Assembly: GCA_001689445.1 (NCBI GenBank) | Contig: LUJN01000006.1 | Coordinates: 15,108 to 50,614, forward strand | Source: Bacteroidales bacterium M3 | GTDB lineage: Bacteria; Bacteroidota; Bacteroidia; Bacteroidales; Muribaculaceae | DNA: 35,507 bases | Reading direction: 5' to 3' | In this document: positions 7,555-15,177 of the stretch, one piece after another | Layout of the letters: each line of letters opens with the position of its first letter | Numbering within the stretch: the stretch's first letter is position 1 | Made by a program: the position numbers and the translations under genes | Notes under the pieces: generated by a model | What the model was told of the DNA's origin: nothing | What the model saw: only the letters and a program-made list of their open reading frames with translations | The model's database searches: none

Positions 7555-8370
7555 CTATCGCATGGCACGGTGGAGAAAGTCAAATCCCTGACGACGTGAT
7601 GCGTCGATGAGTGAGGGATGGTGGGCATCGGAGTTGACTATGACAGTCACCCCGGCCTTGATGAGGCGCGACAGGTAGCGCGGTGAGGGGAACATGCGAC
7701 GGTGTCCTTCCCATGCCTTGGTGTTCAGTTCCACGGCCACCCCCGCGTCTATAATCAGGTCTATAACCTCGTCAACAAGAGTGCGATACCATCCTGTGTC
7801 CTCGATGCCGGAACAGTAGTGGGACGCGTTGTGGCTCACCTTGTCAAAGTGGCCGATGAGGTCAAAGCGTCCCGCCTTGATCATTTCACGGGTCTGCCGG
7901 TAGAATGTTTCGACTACATAGCGTATATCGTTATGGAAATATTCTGACATTTTACGTTTGAACGACTCAAAATGCCCGTCAATATCGACCAAAGTCCCGT
8001 CTTGGGCGGGGATGAAGTGCACGGAGCCTATGCGATAGTCGAGCGGGAGAGTGTCAAAGTAGGGGTGTGCCGGGCCCCATTTCGGCCCGAGGTAGTCAAT
8101 CTCCATTGCGGCGTATAGGCGTATGCGCCCCTCATATAGCTTGCGCAGGCGGTCGACCTCGTTCATATACTCCTCGACGTCGTCGAGGCTCATGTTGCAT
8201 GGTGAGGATATAGGGATAGGGCTGTGGGGAGAGTAGCCATAGTGCTCGAATCCCGTTTCCACGGCAGCGGCGGCAAAGGCGTCCATGGTCGCCTTGCCGT
8301 CGCAGTATTGGGTGTGGGAGTGGAAGTTATATCGGTCTGTGTTTTCGGTAATGGATAGAAAGTCAAACAT
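7555..8370 (-). CDS. PHP-family phosphatase, histidinol-phosphatase-like
   Basis: A metal-dependent phosphoesterase of the polymerase and histidinol phosphatase (PHP) fold, 271 residues, cytosolic. The expected trinuclear metal ligands are all visible: His17 and His19 in FHSHT, Asp24, His49 in YSPHSP, Glu90 in AAMEIDY, His118 in SVHFI, His174 in GHFDK, and Asp248 and His250 in NSDAHH. This is the HisK-type histidinol-phosphatase pattern, yet no other his gene is close, so a different phosphomonoester substrate remains possible. No TAnnTTTG box was found before the start. The 108 bases upstream are filled by a heptamer array and a decamer array. Confidence 0.85.
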   Translation of the reverse strand: MFDFLSITENTDRYNFHSHTQYCDGKATMDAFAAAAVETGFEHYGYSPHSPIPISSPCNMSLDDVEEYMNEVDRLRKLYEGRIRLYAAMEIDYLGPKWGPAHPYFDTLPLDYRIGSVHFIPAQDGTLVDIDGHFESFKRKMSEYFHNDIRYVVETFYRQTREMIKAGRFDLIGHFDKVSHNASHYCSGIEDTGWYRTLVDEVIDLIIDAGVAVELNTKAWEGHRRMFPSPRYLSRLIKAGVTVIVNSDAHHPSLIDASRRQGFDFLHRAMR

Positions 8371-8378
8371 TTATCTAA

Positions 8379-8406
8379 TTCTTAATTCATAATGCATAAT
8401 TCATAA
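8379..8406. repeat. Heptamer array (TTCATAA/TGCATAA type), four units
   Basis: Tandem 7-mers TTCTTAA, TTCATAA, TGCATAA, TTCATAA just upstream of the PHP gene start. It is the third array of the type seen at 3247-3274 and 3355-3382, again exactly four units and 28 bp. Confidence 0.7.
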
Positions 8407-8418
8407 TTGCAAGATGTC

Positions 8419-8468
8419 CTTATAATGACTTATAAGGTTTTATAATGATTTATAAGTCATTATAAGGC
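8419..8468. repeat. Decamer array with a TTATAA core, also an 18-bp inverted repeat
   Basis: Five tandem 10-mers CTTATAATGA, CTTATAAGGT, TTTATAATGA, TTTATAAGTC, ATTATAAGGC. The outer parts also form a perfect inverted repeat (8418-8435 with 8450-8467, arms CCTTATAATGACTTATAA). It lies 10 bases after the cstA stop, so it may end that transcript as an A/T-rich hairpin, or it may mark the DNA through TTATAA once per helical turn. Confidence 0.7.
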
Positions 8469-8478
8469 TTTTTGCTGC

Positions 8479-9927
8479 CTATAGTGCACGCTCGGTGACG
8501 CGCAGTTTGATTGCAAAGCGCGTGAACAGTATGCCCAGGGAGAGGGCGGCCAATATGCCTGTGCCCACGGCGACCGTGTAGTCAAGGCCGAAGCCCTCGG
8601 GGCGCGGGGCAAAAAGGATGTAGCTCGTGCACACGACGGTCATGAACAGCGCGGGAACGAGGGTCACGACATAGGGACGGCGCGCACGTGCGAGGTAGAC
8701 CGTCACAGCCCACAGGGTGAAAACCGACAGCATCTGGTTGCACCAGGCGAAATAACGCCACAGCACGTTGAAGTCAATCATCATGATGAGGAACGTGACG
8801 GCAAAGATAGGTATCGATGTCAACAGGCGGCGCACGGTGCCCGACTGGTTGATGTGGAGGAAATCGGCCGCTATGAGGCGTGCGCTGCGCAGGGCGGTGT
8901 CGCCCGAGGTGATGGGGGCGGCGATGACGCCGAGCAGTGCAAGTATACCGCCGAGTGTACCGAGCCAGCCGATGGAGATGGAGTGCACGAGACCTGCCGC
9001 GCCGCCGTTTGCGGGGTCGGCCATGAACGATGACAGCCCGCTGTAGCCCCCGGTGAAGGCTATCGCTGCAGCAGCCCAGATGAGGGCTACAAGTCCCTCG
9101 CTTATCATCGCGCCGTAGAAGATGGGACGGGCGAGACGCTCGTTGGTCAGGCAGCGTGCCATCATGGGGCTTTGGGTTGCGTGGAATCCAGATATCGCGC
9201 CACATGCTATGGAGACAAACATCATGGGGAATATCGGGGCGGCGTCACCCGAGGGATGGCGTGTCCCGAGTCCCGAGGCGAAGTCGGCGGGAATCTGCAC
9301 GTCGCCAAATAGCAGCACGCCGAGTATGCCGACAGCCATAAACAGCAACGCAAAGCCAAATACGGGGTAAAGGTTACCGATGAGCTTGTCGATGGGCAGC
9401 ACTGTTGCGAGCATATAGTAAAGAAAGATGGCGCCAATCCAGAATGTGGCGTTGAGATTGGCGGGAGTCATAGAGGCGATGAGAGTAGCCGGGGTCATGA
9501 CGAACACCGCGCCGACGAGCATCATAAGCAGCAGTGAGAAACCGCGCATCACCTGCTTGACGGGCAGACCGAGCTGCTCGCCGACAATCTCGGGGAGCGA
9601 CGCCCCGTCGCGGCGAATGGAGATAACGCCGCTGAGGAAGTCATGTACTGCCCCGGCAAACACTGTGCCGAGGACAATCCACAGGAAAGCTGCCGGACCG
9701 AACATCACGCCCATTATCGCACCGAAAATCGGGCCGAGACCGGCGATGTTGAGAAATTGGATAAGGAACACCTTCCATGCCGGCAACGGCATGTAGTCCA
9801 CGTTGTCACGGTGGGTGTAGGCAGGCATTTTGCGTGACGGGTCAATGCCGATGACCTTTTCCATCAGCAGCCCGTAGATGAAGTAGCCGCCGATGAGTAC
9901 AACGAGTGATATTATAAATGCTGTCAT
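8479..9927 (-). CDS. cstA: CstA-family carbon starvation/pyruvate-type carrier
   Basis: Inner-membrane carrier of the CstA family; E. coli CstA and BtsT take up pyruvate and CstA also peptides. The 482 residues are hydrophobic almost throughout, with about 12-14 helices. Conserved CstA segments are visible: FLNIAGLGPIFGAIMG, VHDFLSGVISIRRDG and SIACGAISGFHATQSP. It is much shorter than the 701-residue E. coli CstA, as is usual for Bacteroidota members. The ATG at 9927 is used because the 13 upstream codons overlap the inverted repeat at 9949-9988. The substrate cannot be read from sequence. It follows floA in the same direction with an 82-base gap. Confidence 0.88.
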   Translation of the reverse strand: MTAFIISLVVLIGGYFIYGLLMEKVIGIDPSRKMPAYTHRDNVDYMPLPAWKVFLIQFLNIAGLGPIFGAIMGVMFGPAAFLWIVLGTVFAGAVHDFLSGVISIRRDGASLPEIVGEQLGLPVKQVMRGFSLLLMMLVGAVFVMTPATLIASMTPANLNATFWIGAIFLYYMLATVLPIDKLIGNLYPVFGFALLFMAVGILGVLLFGDVQIPADFASGLGTRHPSGDAAPIFPMMFVSIACGAISGFHATQSPMMARCLTNERLARPIFYGAMISEGLVALIWAAAAIAFTGGYSGLSSFMADPANGGAAGLVHSISIGWLGTLGGILALLGVIAAPITSGDTALRSARLIAADFLHINQSGTVRRLLTSIPIFAVTFLIMMIDFNVLWRYFAWCNQMLSVFTLWAVTVYLARARRPYVVTLVPALFMTVVCTSYILFAPRPEGFGLDYTVAVGTGILAALSLGILFTRFAIKLRVTERAL

Positions 9928-9948
9928 GTTGTAGATTCCGGATTGGTT

Positions 9949-9988
9949 GATATAGATAAAGGTCATCTTTGTGACCTTTATCTATATC
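9949..9988. terminator. Perfect 17-bp inverted repeat between floA and cstA
   Basis: Arms GATATAGATAAAGGTCA and its exact complement surround the loop TCTTTG. It is 21 bases after the floA stop and 21 bases before the cstA start. There is no T tract after the stem on the minus strand, so it may be an attenuator or an operator instead of a simple terminator. Confidence 0.55.
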
Positions 9989-10009
9989 ATTAACTGAAAA
10001 TTATGAGTT

Positions 10010-10972
10010 TTATTTTTGTGGGCGTGCGATTGTCTCGCGCATGGTGGTGTCGGCCTCCATATTCTTCATGCGGTAGTAGTCCATCACTCCGAGATTGCCG
10101 TTGAGGAATGCCTGGGCCATCGCCTGGGGCAGCTCGCGTTCGGCCTCGATGACCTTGGCTTTCATCTCCTGGGCGAGGGCCTTCATCTCCTGTTCTCGGG
10201 CGATAGCCATGGCGCGGCGTTCCTCGGCCTTGGCCTGGGCAATATTCTTGTCGGCCTGAGCCTGGTCTATCTGTAGGGCCGCGCCGATGTTCTTGCCTAT
10301 GTCGATGTCGGCGATGTCGATGGATAATATCTCAAAAGCCGTGCCCGAGTCAAGACCCTTTTTGAGCACGAGTTTGGAGATGGAGTCAGGATTTTCAAGC
10401 ACCTGCTTGTGGCTCTCCGACGAGCCGATTGATGACACGATGCCCTCGCCGACACGGGCGAGTACGGTGTCCTCACCGGCACCGCCGACGAGCTGGCGGA
10501 TGTTGGCGCGGACAGTCACGCGGGCTTTGGCTATGAGCTGGATACCATCCTTGGCTACGGCGGTGACGGGTGGTGTGTCGATTACCTTGGGGTTGACCGA
10601 CATCTGCACGGCCTGGAACACGTCGCGGCCTGCCAGGTCAATGGCTGTTGCCATCTTGAAGCCAAGATCAATGTTTGCCTTGGAGGCCGACACGAGCGCG
10701 TGAACTACCTTCTCGACATTTCCACCCGCGAGATAGTGGGCTTCGAGGTCATCGCGGTTGACATCCTGCAGGCCGGCCTTGTGGGCCTCGATGAGCGCAC
10801 GCACGATGACGGCGGCGGGTACTTTACGGATGCGCATCAGCACGAGCTGCATCATCGAGATGTGCACACCCGACACGAGTGCCGATACCCAAAGGAAGAA
10901 TGGCACGTAGTAAAAGAAAATCGCGAGGAGGATAACTATTATCACTCCCATGAATACAATTGTCAAGTCCAT
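10010..10972 (-). CDS. floA: Flotillin-like protein FloA
   Basis: Membrane-anchored scaffold that organises functional membrane microdomains. The 320 residues match FloA (YqfA). An N-terminal hydrophobic hairpin (about 5-50) is followed by the SPFH-like region typical of FloA: RALIEAHKAGL, NPKVIDTPPVTAVAKDGI, VRANIRQLVGGAGEDT. An Ala/Glu/Lys-rich coiled coil (about 225-285, QAQADKNIAQAKAEERRAMA) follows. The ATG is preceded by a short A/T-rich space of 43 bases after the TPR gene without a -7 box, so it is probably read from the TPR gene promoter. A long inverted repeat separates it from cstA. Confidence 0.93.
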   Translation of the reverse strand: MDLTIVFMGVIIVILLAIFFYYVPFFLWVSALVSGVHISMMQLVLMRIRKVPAAVIVRALIEAHKAGLQDVNRDDLEAHYLAGGNVEKVVHALVSASKANIDLGFKMATAIDLAGRDVFQAVQMSVNPKVIDTPPVTAVAKDGIQLIAKARVTVRANIRQLVGGAGEDTVLARVGEGIVSSIGSSESHKQVLENPDSISKLVLKKGLDSGTAFEILSIDIADIDIGKNIGAALQIDQAQADKNIAQAKAEERRAMAIAREQEMKALAQEMKAKVIEAERELPQAMAQAFLNGNLGVMDYYRMKNMEADTTMRETIARPQK

Positions 10973-11015
10973 ATTGTGATTGTTGGTTTATTTTGGATTA
11001 AACACTCTCTAAATA

Positions 11016-12401
11016 TCAGTGACAGGCACGGACTACGTTGTTGGATAGCGTTTTGAGGCGTACGCGGTCGTTGGCGAGACGCCGTTCAATGTCAAGGATT
11101 TTGGCCTTGTTGGCCGAGGGGTTGTGGCGCAAGGTCGAGAGTTGGGACTCTGTGGCGGCTATTCCCTCCCGGGCATCGAGATAGGCTTTCATGGCGTCGC
11201 GTGCCGCCCTTCCGGGAAGTTGGGCGTATGTGGTGACAATCTTCCCTCCGGGGAGGGCAAAGCGGAATTCCTCTTTCTTTTTGCCGGTTGTCGTGCCGAG
11301 ATTGTTTATCTTGGCCAATATGTCGGCATAGTCCTTGCCCGGCTCCCATGTGTCACGGTAGTTGTCAAGACGTGCGTATGAGGCGAGGCGAGGCTCGTCG
11401 GTGGGGTAGTTTATGCGCAGGTCGGAGGGGATAAACTTGTATATCGTCACCTTGTCGTCGAGGCGGTTACGGTCGGTTGCCCACCAGCCCACGCCCGTCA
11501 CCTCGTCGATGGCAAGCATATAGTCATCGTAGGGGGAATTGTAGGGCATCCCGATATTCTGCGGTTGCAGAAATCCGTCATTGTCGCGGCGCGAGATGAA
11601 GATGTCGAGACCCCCGAGTGAGTTTTCCCCGTCGTTGGCATAATACAGGGTTATGCCGTCGCTCATGATGAACGGATAGTTGGCGTCGCCCCCCTCTCCA
11701 AGCTCGTCACCCATAGGCACGGGAGTGTCCCATGTGCCGTCGGCAAGGTGCTGCGCCATCATCAGCCGTGGGGTGTCGGTATCGTCGGGCGCGGCCCATG
11801 CCATGTACCTGCCGTTTTCGGGCATGTAGACGACGGTGGGATCCGCCGCTGCAATACCTTGGGGAAGAGTTTGTGGCGAGTTGAGCGTGCCGCTCTCGGG
11901 CGAGAGTCGGTAGGCCTTGAAAAACTCGTCTCGGTCGACTGTCACGCTGTCGATGACAACGATTTTCTCGACGCGCTCAAGGGCTGCCGACACACGTTCT
12001 ATGCGCCGTTGCAGCTCCTCACCCTCGGCCGACATCTCCTTTCGGGCCTTTTTGAGGGCACGCCGGTATGCGTCCATGTATGTGTCGGCCTTGTCGACAT
12101 CATAGCTATCGAGAGCCATCTCGGCCAGATAACGCGGGGCCTCGGCGATGCCACGGCTCTCGGCTGCCTTGAGGTAGGGTAGGGCCTCTTTGGGTTTGCC
12201 GGTGCGCAACAGGCACACGCCTACCCATTGGTTGAGCGCGCCGTCGCGAGGCTTGGCTTCCAGTTCCCTCATGAATACCGGGAGGGCGCTCTCATAGTCG
12301 CCCGCAAGATACGCCTGCTTGGCGTCGTCAATAGGCGCGCCAATGCAGAGCAGACCAGTCAGTGCGACCGTCCCGGTAGCTATATACCGTAAAAAATCCA
12401 T
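11016..12401 (-). CDS. Exported TPR plus PD40-like beta-propeller protein
   Basis: A 461-residue exported protein of unknown function. The signal peptide covers residues 1-22 (MDFLRYIATGTVALTGLLCIGA) without a proper lipobox. TPR-like helices span about 25-125 (KQAYLAGDYESALPVFMREL, LLRTGKPKEALPYLKAA). WD40/PD40-type blades follow at about 185-340, including YPFIMSDGITLYYAND and GGLDIFISRRD, the pattern found in Bacteroidota PorE/OmpA-associated proteins. The C-terminus (about 400-455) is a charged coiled coil. It lacks the OmpA peptidoglycan-binding domain that usually follows this arrangement. It heads a minus-strand group with floA and cstA, which suggests an envelope role. Confidence 0.75.
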   Translation of the reverse strand: MDFLRYIATGTVALTGLLCIGAPIDDAKQAYLAGDYESALPVFMRELEAKPRDGALNQWVGVCLLRTGKPKEALPYLKAAESRGIAEAPRYLAEMALDSYDVDKADTYMDAYRRALKKARKEMSAEGEELQRRIERVSAALERVEKIVVIDSVTVDRDEFFKAYRLSPESGTLNSPQTLPQGIAAADPTVVYMPENGRYMAWAAPDDTDTPRLMMAQHLADGTWDTPVPMGDELGEGGDANYPFIMSDGITLYYANDGENSLGGLDIFISRRDNDGFLQPQNIGMPYNSPYDDYMLAIDEVTGVGWWATDRNRLDDKVTIYKFIPSDLRINYPTDEPRLASYARLDNYRDTWEPGKDYADILAKINNLGTTTGKKKEEFRFALPGGKIVTTYAQLPGRAARDAMKAYLDAREGIAATESQLSTLRHNPSANKAKILDIERRLANDRVRLKTLSNNVVRACH

Positions 12402-12446
12402 AGTGTCAAATCGGAAAAAGTTTCAATTGCGCAAAATTTCACCTCC

Positions 12447-12454
12447 CAAAGGTA
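12447..12454 (-). promoter_or_regulatory. -7 box TACCTTTG for the TPR protein
   Basis: Exact TAnnTTTG match 46 bases before the ATG on the minus strand. No clear -33 box. Confidence 0.55.
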
Positions 12455-12505
12455 CAATTTTTCCCTCAAATGACGATAATGGCAGGAGGTTTGTTTTATG
12501 GAAAA

Positions 12506-14011
12506 CTATTTACCGTACAGGTGATACACGCCCGTGTTATAGAATTTATGGTAGGAATAGAGCTTTCGGTAACCGAGTCCCTCAAGTTGTTCCTGCATGA
12601 CGGTGTCGGATGAACCGACCACAACAAAATCAGCTTTTCCCGAAAGGATATCCCGCATCTGCTCATCCATCATATCCTGTGATGCCCCGACTTGAATAGA
12701 CCAATATTTGGAGCCGGGCAAAGCCCGGGAGAGAACGTTCTCTCCGTATTCAAAAGAGTCGTGATATATAATTTTCGGCTTGTTGATTTGCCGTAAATAG
12801 TAGGTGAGGCTGTCAATTTCGGCTGTCATCTGTGGGTCGGTATTGAATATGAGTTTTTTTGTCTCGCCTGTCTTTAGGAAAGTTATAGAGGTTATAAGCA
12901 GCATAGTCAAGACAGCTGTCAGTATATTGGGGATACGGCGGCGTCTATGTGCGCCAACCCATCTTGCCGCCGACACAAAGCCGAAAAACCAGAATGTGGC
13001 AAGACATGCAAAATAATAATCCTTAACCAGTTTTGCGAGAATCACACAACAGGCAACGAACCATACCGTTGCCAGCCAGTATAGCCGGCGTGGCAGCCAT
13101 CGTGAAGCAATGATTCCCGCCAATGGGATGGCTACGGGCAGGAGGATGCGAGGTGTCAGCAGTTCCTTTATTCCCTCAAGTAGCCCGAAGTGGCCGTTTA
13201 TTTCCTGCACGGTATAATAGGTGTTGATGAAGTATTCCCTGATAAAAGCGTGGAAAGCATCCTGTATAGCCAACACTATGACGAATGGCAATATTGCGGT
13301 GACGAAGCCTGAGGCATACCCTGCAAGCGACCTTATGAGACGCTGTTTGTCACGCCATGAGTATATCCATATAAATACCATCGGTATGCCAAGCATGGCA
13401 GCAATATTGTATTTTATCATGACAGTGAGGCCGAGGCTTATTCCCGCCCAAAAGGAGTAGCGGAAACTGTTGACTTTGTATTCAGAAGAGCAAAGGGATA
13501 TGACGCAATAGAGGGTTACGGCAAAGAATAGCTGGCAGAAATCTTCGGCACGCATTTCGGTATGCGTGGTGGGGAAGAAATATGCGATGGACATGAGGAC
13601 AGACACAGCGACCCCTTTCTTGGGTGATAGCCCCAACTTGCAGGCCGACAGGAATATGAGATAGAACGTGAAAGCGTAGAATATCACCTCCAACCAAAAC
13701 ATCCCGATAAAGTCCTGTGGGCTTAACAGATAGCCGATTCCGTATATCAGCCACAGTAGCGGTCCCTTGCTGTCGGAGAAATCGACATAAGGCGTCAACC
13801 CCTCCATCCATGCCTTGCCGCACATATAGAACCATGCGCTGTCACAGCGGGGGTGTACATAGTGGGTATAGGAGTCGGAGCTGATAATGAAAAGCAGCAA
13901 CAACGAGTACAGGAAAAGGAATAATAGGGCATGTAGTCGCTGCTGTGGTGCTAAGATGTTGCTGATTAACGATTTGTTGCGGAAGTGAGTACGCGCAGCC
14001 GTATTATTCAT
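12506..14011 (-). CDS. GT-C-type membrane glycosyltransferase (ArnT/PMT-like)
   Basis: Polytopic inner-membrane protein of 501 residues, probably a polyprenyl-phosphate-sugar dependent glycosyltransferase. About ten helices are seen from residue 27 onward. The first periplasmic loop has an acidic residue after the first helix (Asp57 in HPRCDSAW) and then TPYVDFSDSKGPLLW (residues about 73-87), as in the dolichyl-phosphate mannosyltransferase/ArnT superfamily. A soluble C-terminal domain (about 405-501) follows. The ATG at 14011 is chosen because the frame upstream runs through the -7 box at 14061-14068 and into the sigma gene. Base composition is more A/T-rich than that of its neighbours, which hints at a variable envelope-glycan gene. 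Donor and acceptor are unknown. Confidence 0.75.
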   Translation of the reverse strand: MNNTAARTHFRNKSLISNILAPQQRLHALLFLFLYSLLLLFIISSDSYTHYVHPRCDSAWFYMCGKAWMEGLTPYVDFSDSKGPLLWLIYGIGYLLSPQDFIGMFWLEVIFYAFTFYLIFLSACKLGLSPKKGVAVSVLMSIAYFFPTTHTEMRAEDFCQLFFAVTLYCVISLCSSEYKVNSFRYSFWAGISLGLTVMIKYNIAAMLGIPMVFIWIYSWRDKQRLIRSLAGYASGFVTAILPFVIVLAIQDAFHAFIREYFINTYYTVQEINGHFGLLEGIKELLTPRILLPVAIPLAGIIASRWLPRRLYWLATVWFVACCVILAKLVKDYYFACLATFWFFGFVSAARWVGAHRRRRIPNILTAVLTMLLITSITFLKTGETKKLIFNTDPQMTAEIDSLTYYLRQINKPKIIYHDSFEYGENVLSRALPGSKYWSIQVGASQDMMDEQMRDILSGKADFVVVGSSDTVMQEQLEGLGYRKLYSYHKFYNTGVYHLYGK

Positions 14012-14060
14012 ATGATGTTGATTGGAGATTATTAAGAGCTTCTTTAGGCTTTTATTGCGC

Positions 14061-14068
14061 CAAAGGTA
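14061..14068 (-). promoter_or_regulatory. -7 box TACCTTTG for the glycosyltransferase
   Basis: Exact TAnnTTTG match 50 bases before the ATG. It is identical to the box of the TPR gene at 12447-12454. Confidence 0.55.
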
Positions 14069-14110
14069 CGATTTTTTTTGGAGTGGAGTGGGGGTTTTTG
14101 CGGAAAGGTG

Positions 14111-14118
14111 TATCTTAG
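14111..14118 (+). promoter_or_regulatory. Imperfect -7 box TATCTTAG for the ECF sigma gene
   Basis: One mismatch to TAnnTTTG, 24 bases before the ATG at 14142. If it is the promoter, the ATG at 14121 would lie at the transcript start, which favours the start at 14142. Confidence 0.4.
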
Positions 14119-14141
14119 CGATGAAATTAGTAATAGTATTG

Positions 14142-14645
14142 ATGGATATCCGTGAGTTTGAGGGGTGGTATCGTAGGCTGTACATGCCGCTTGGCATGTA
14201 CGCCCTGCGTGTGCTTGAAGATGTGGACGAGGCGCAGGATGCGGTGCAGGAGAGCTTTGCCGCCGTGTGGGAGCGCATAGAGGAGGGGGCACAGATTGAC
14301 AATTTCAAGTCCTACATGTATCGGGTTGTCAGGAATGAGGCCCTTGTGAGGCTGCGCCGTCGGAGTGTTGACCTTGTAGGAGAGGTGCCCGAGGAGATTA
14401 CCGACGAGACGGTCGACACATCCGAGCGTGATGCACGCCTATGGGAGGCTATCGACAGATTGCCGCAGCGTTGCCGCGAGGTGTTTCTGATGAGCAAGCG
14501 TGACGGGATGTCAAATGCCGAGATTGCCGTGGAGATGGATATATCGGTGAAGACCGTTGAAAATCAGATGACAAAGGCTTTCAAGGCTCTGCGCGACAGT
14601 CTCTCGGCGTCGGGCGGGAAGGCGTTTTTCCTGCCGTTTCTGTGA
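14142..14645 (+). CDS. ECF sigma factor (Bacteroidota expansion type)
   Basis: A 167-residue extracytoplasmic-function sigma factor that would direct RNA polymerase to this locus or related genes. Sigma region 2 spans about 8-75 (MYALRVLEDVDEAQDAVQES, VWERI, YMYRVVRNEALVRLRRR). Region 4 spans about 105-160 with the helix-turn-helix MSNAEIAVEMDISVKTVENQ. It is followed after 76 bases by a FecR-like anti-sigma gene and then an STN-TonB receptor, the standard order of a cell-surface signalling cassette. The start at 14142 gives the normal family length; ATGs at 14121 and 14022 are upstream alternatives. Its signal is probably the ligand of the receptor. Confidence 0.92.
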   Translation: MDIREFEGWYRRLYMPLGMYALRVLEDVDEAQDAVQESFAAVWERIEEGAQIDNFKSYMYRVVRNEALVRLRRRSVDLVGEVPEEITDETVDTSERDARLWEAIDRLPQRCREVFLMSKRDGMSNAEIAVEMDISVKTVENQMTKAFKALRDSLSASGGKAFFLPFL

Positions 14646-14721
14646 TTTTTTTCGGATGGAATAGGGGATTTGTCACTATCCCGTATCCTAAAGGTGGAAA
14701 TCATTAGAAACAACAGTAACA

Positions 14722-15177
14722 ATGGATAAGAAAATGAACGAGATCGTGGAGTTTGTGGCACGCTACTACCGCGAGGGTGCGTTTTCGGCCCGTCGCGGAT
14801 GGAGACAGCTCGGATTGACTACTCTCCAATGGTGGCGCACGCGCTGGGCTGCGGCAGCTGCAGTGGTCGTGGCACTGACCGCCACAGCAGGGATATATGC
14901 CTATATCACATCTTCCCCCTCCGAGGCACGTCAGCCGGAAGCGGCTCCTGTGACGGAAAAAGTGACGCCAATCGGGGAGGTGAGCCGCAAGATTGAGTTT
15001 GCCGACACCCCTCTTGTCGATGTCGTCAAGGAGATAGAGCGCGTCTATGAGGTGCGTGTGGTGAACCTCCCTAAAGATGGCGATTACCGGTTGACACTCA
15101 GCTATGAGGGGACAGCCAAGGACCTTGTGGAGACCATTAACGAATTGTTGGGGATAAGCCTGAGGATAGAGGAATGA
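14722..15177 (+). CDS. Minimal FecR-like anti-sigma factor with DUF4974-type C-terminus
   Basis: A 151-residue single-pass inner-membrane protein expected to hold the ECF sigma factor and respond to the receptor. A basic cytosolic head (1-42) precedes one helix (about 43-62, AAAAAVVVALTATAGIYAYI). The periplasmic part has a Pro/Glu-rich linker and a domain at about 86-150 resembling the DUF4974 end of FecR proteins: IEFADTPLVDVVKEIERVYE and LTLSYEGTAKDLVETINELL. Typical FecR proteins are around 300 residues, and the central FecR beta domain is absent here. Its last four bases overlap the receptor start (ATGA), so translation is coupled. The assignment relies on position and the C-terminal domain. 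Confidence 0.75.
   Translation: MDKKMNEIVEFVARYYREGAFSARRGWRQLGLTTLQWWRTRWAAAAAVVVALTATAGIYAYITSSPSEARQPEAAPVTEKVTPIGEVSRKIEFADTPLVDVVKEIERVYEVRVVNLPKDGDYRLTLSYEGTAKDLVETINELLGISLRIEE

Noticed and set aside
7555..8370. Calling the PHP protein a confirmed histidine-pathway enzyme
   Set aside because: The metal ligands fit HisK-type phosphatases, but no his gene is nearby and PHP phosphatases act on several substrates.
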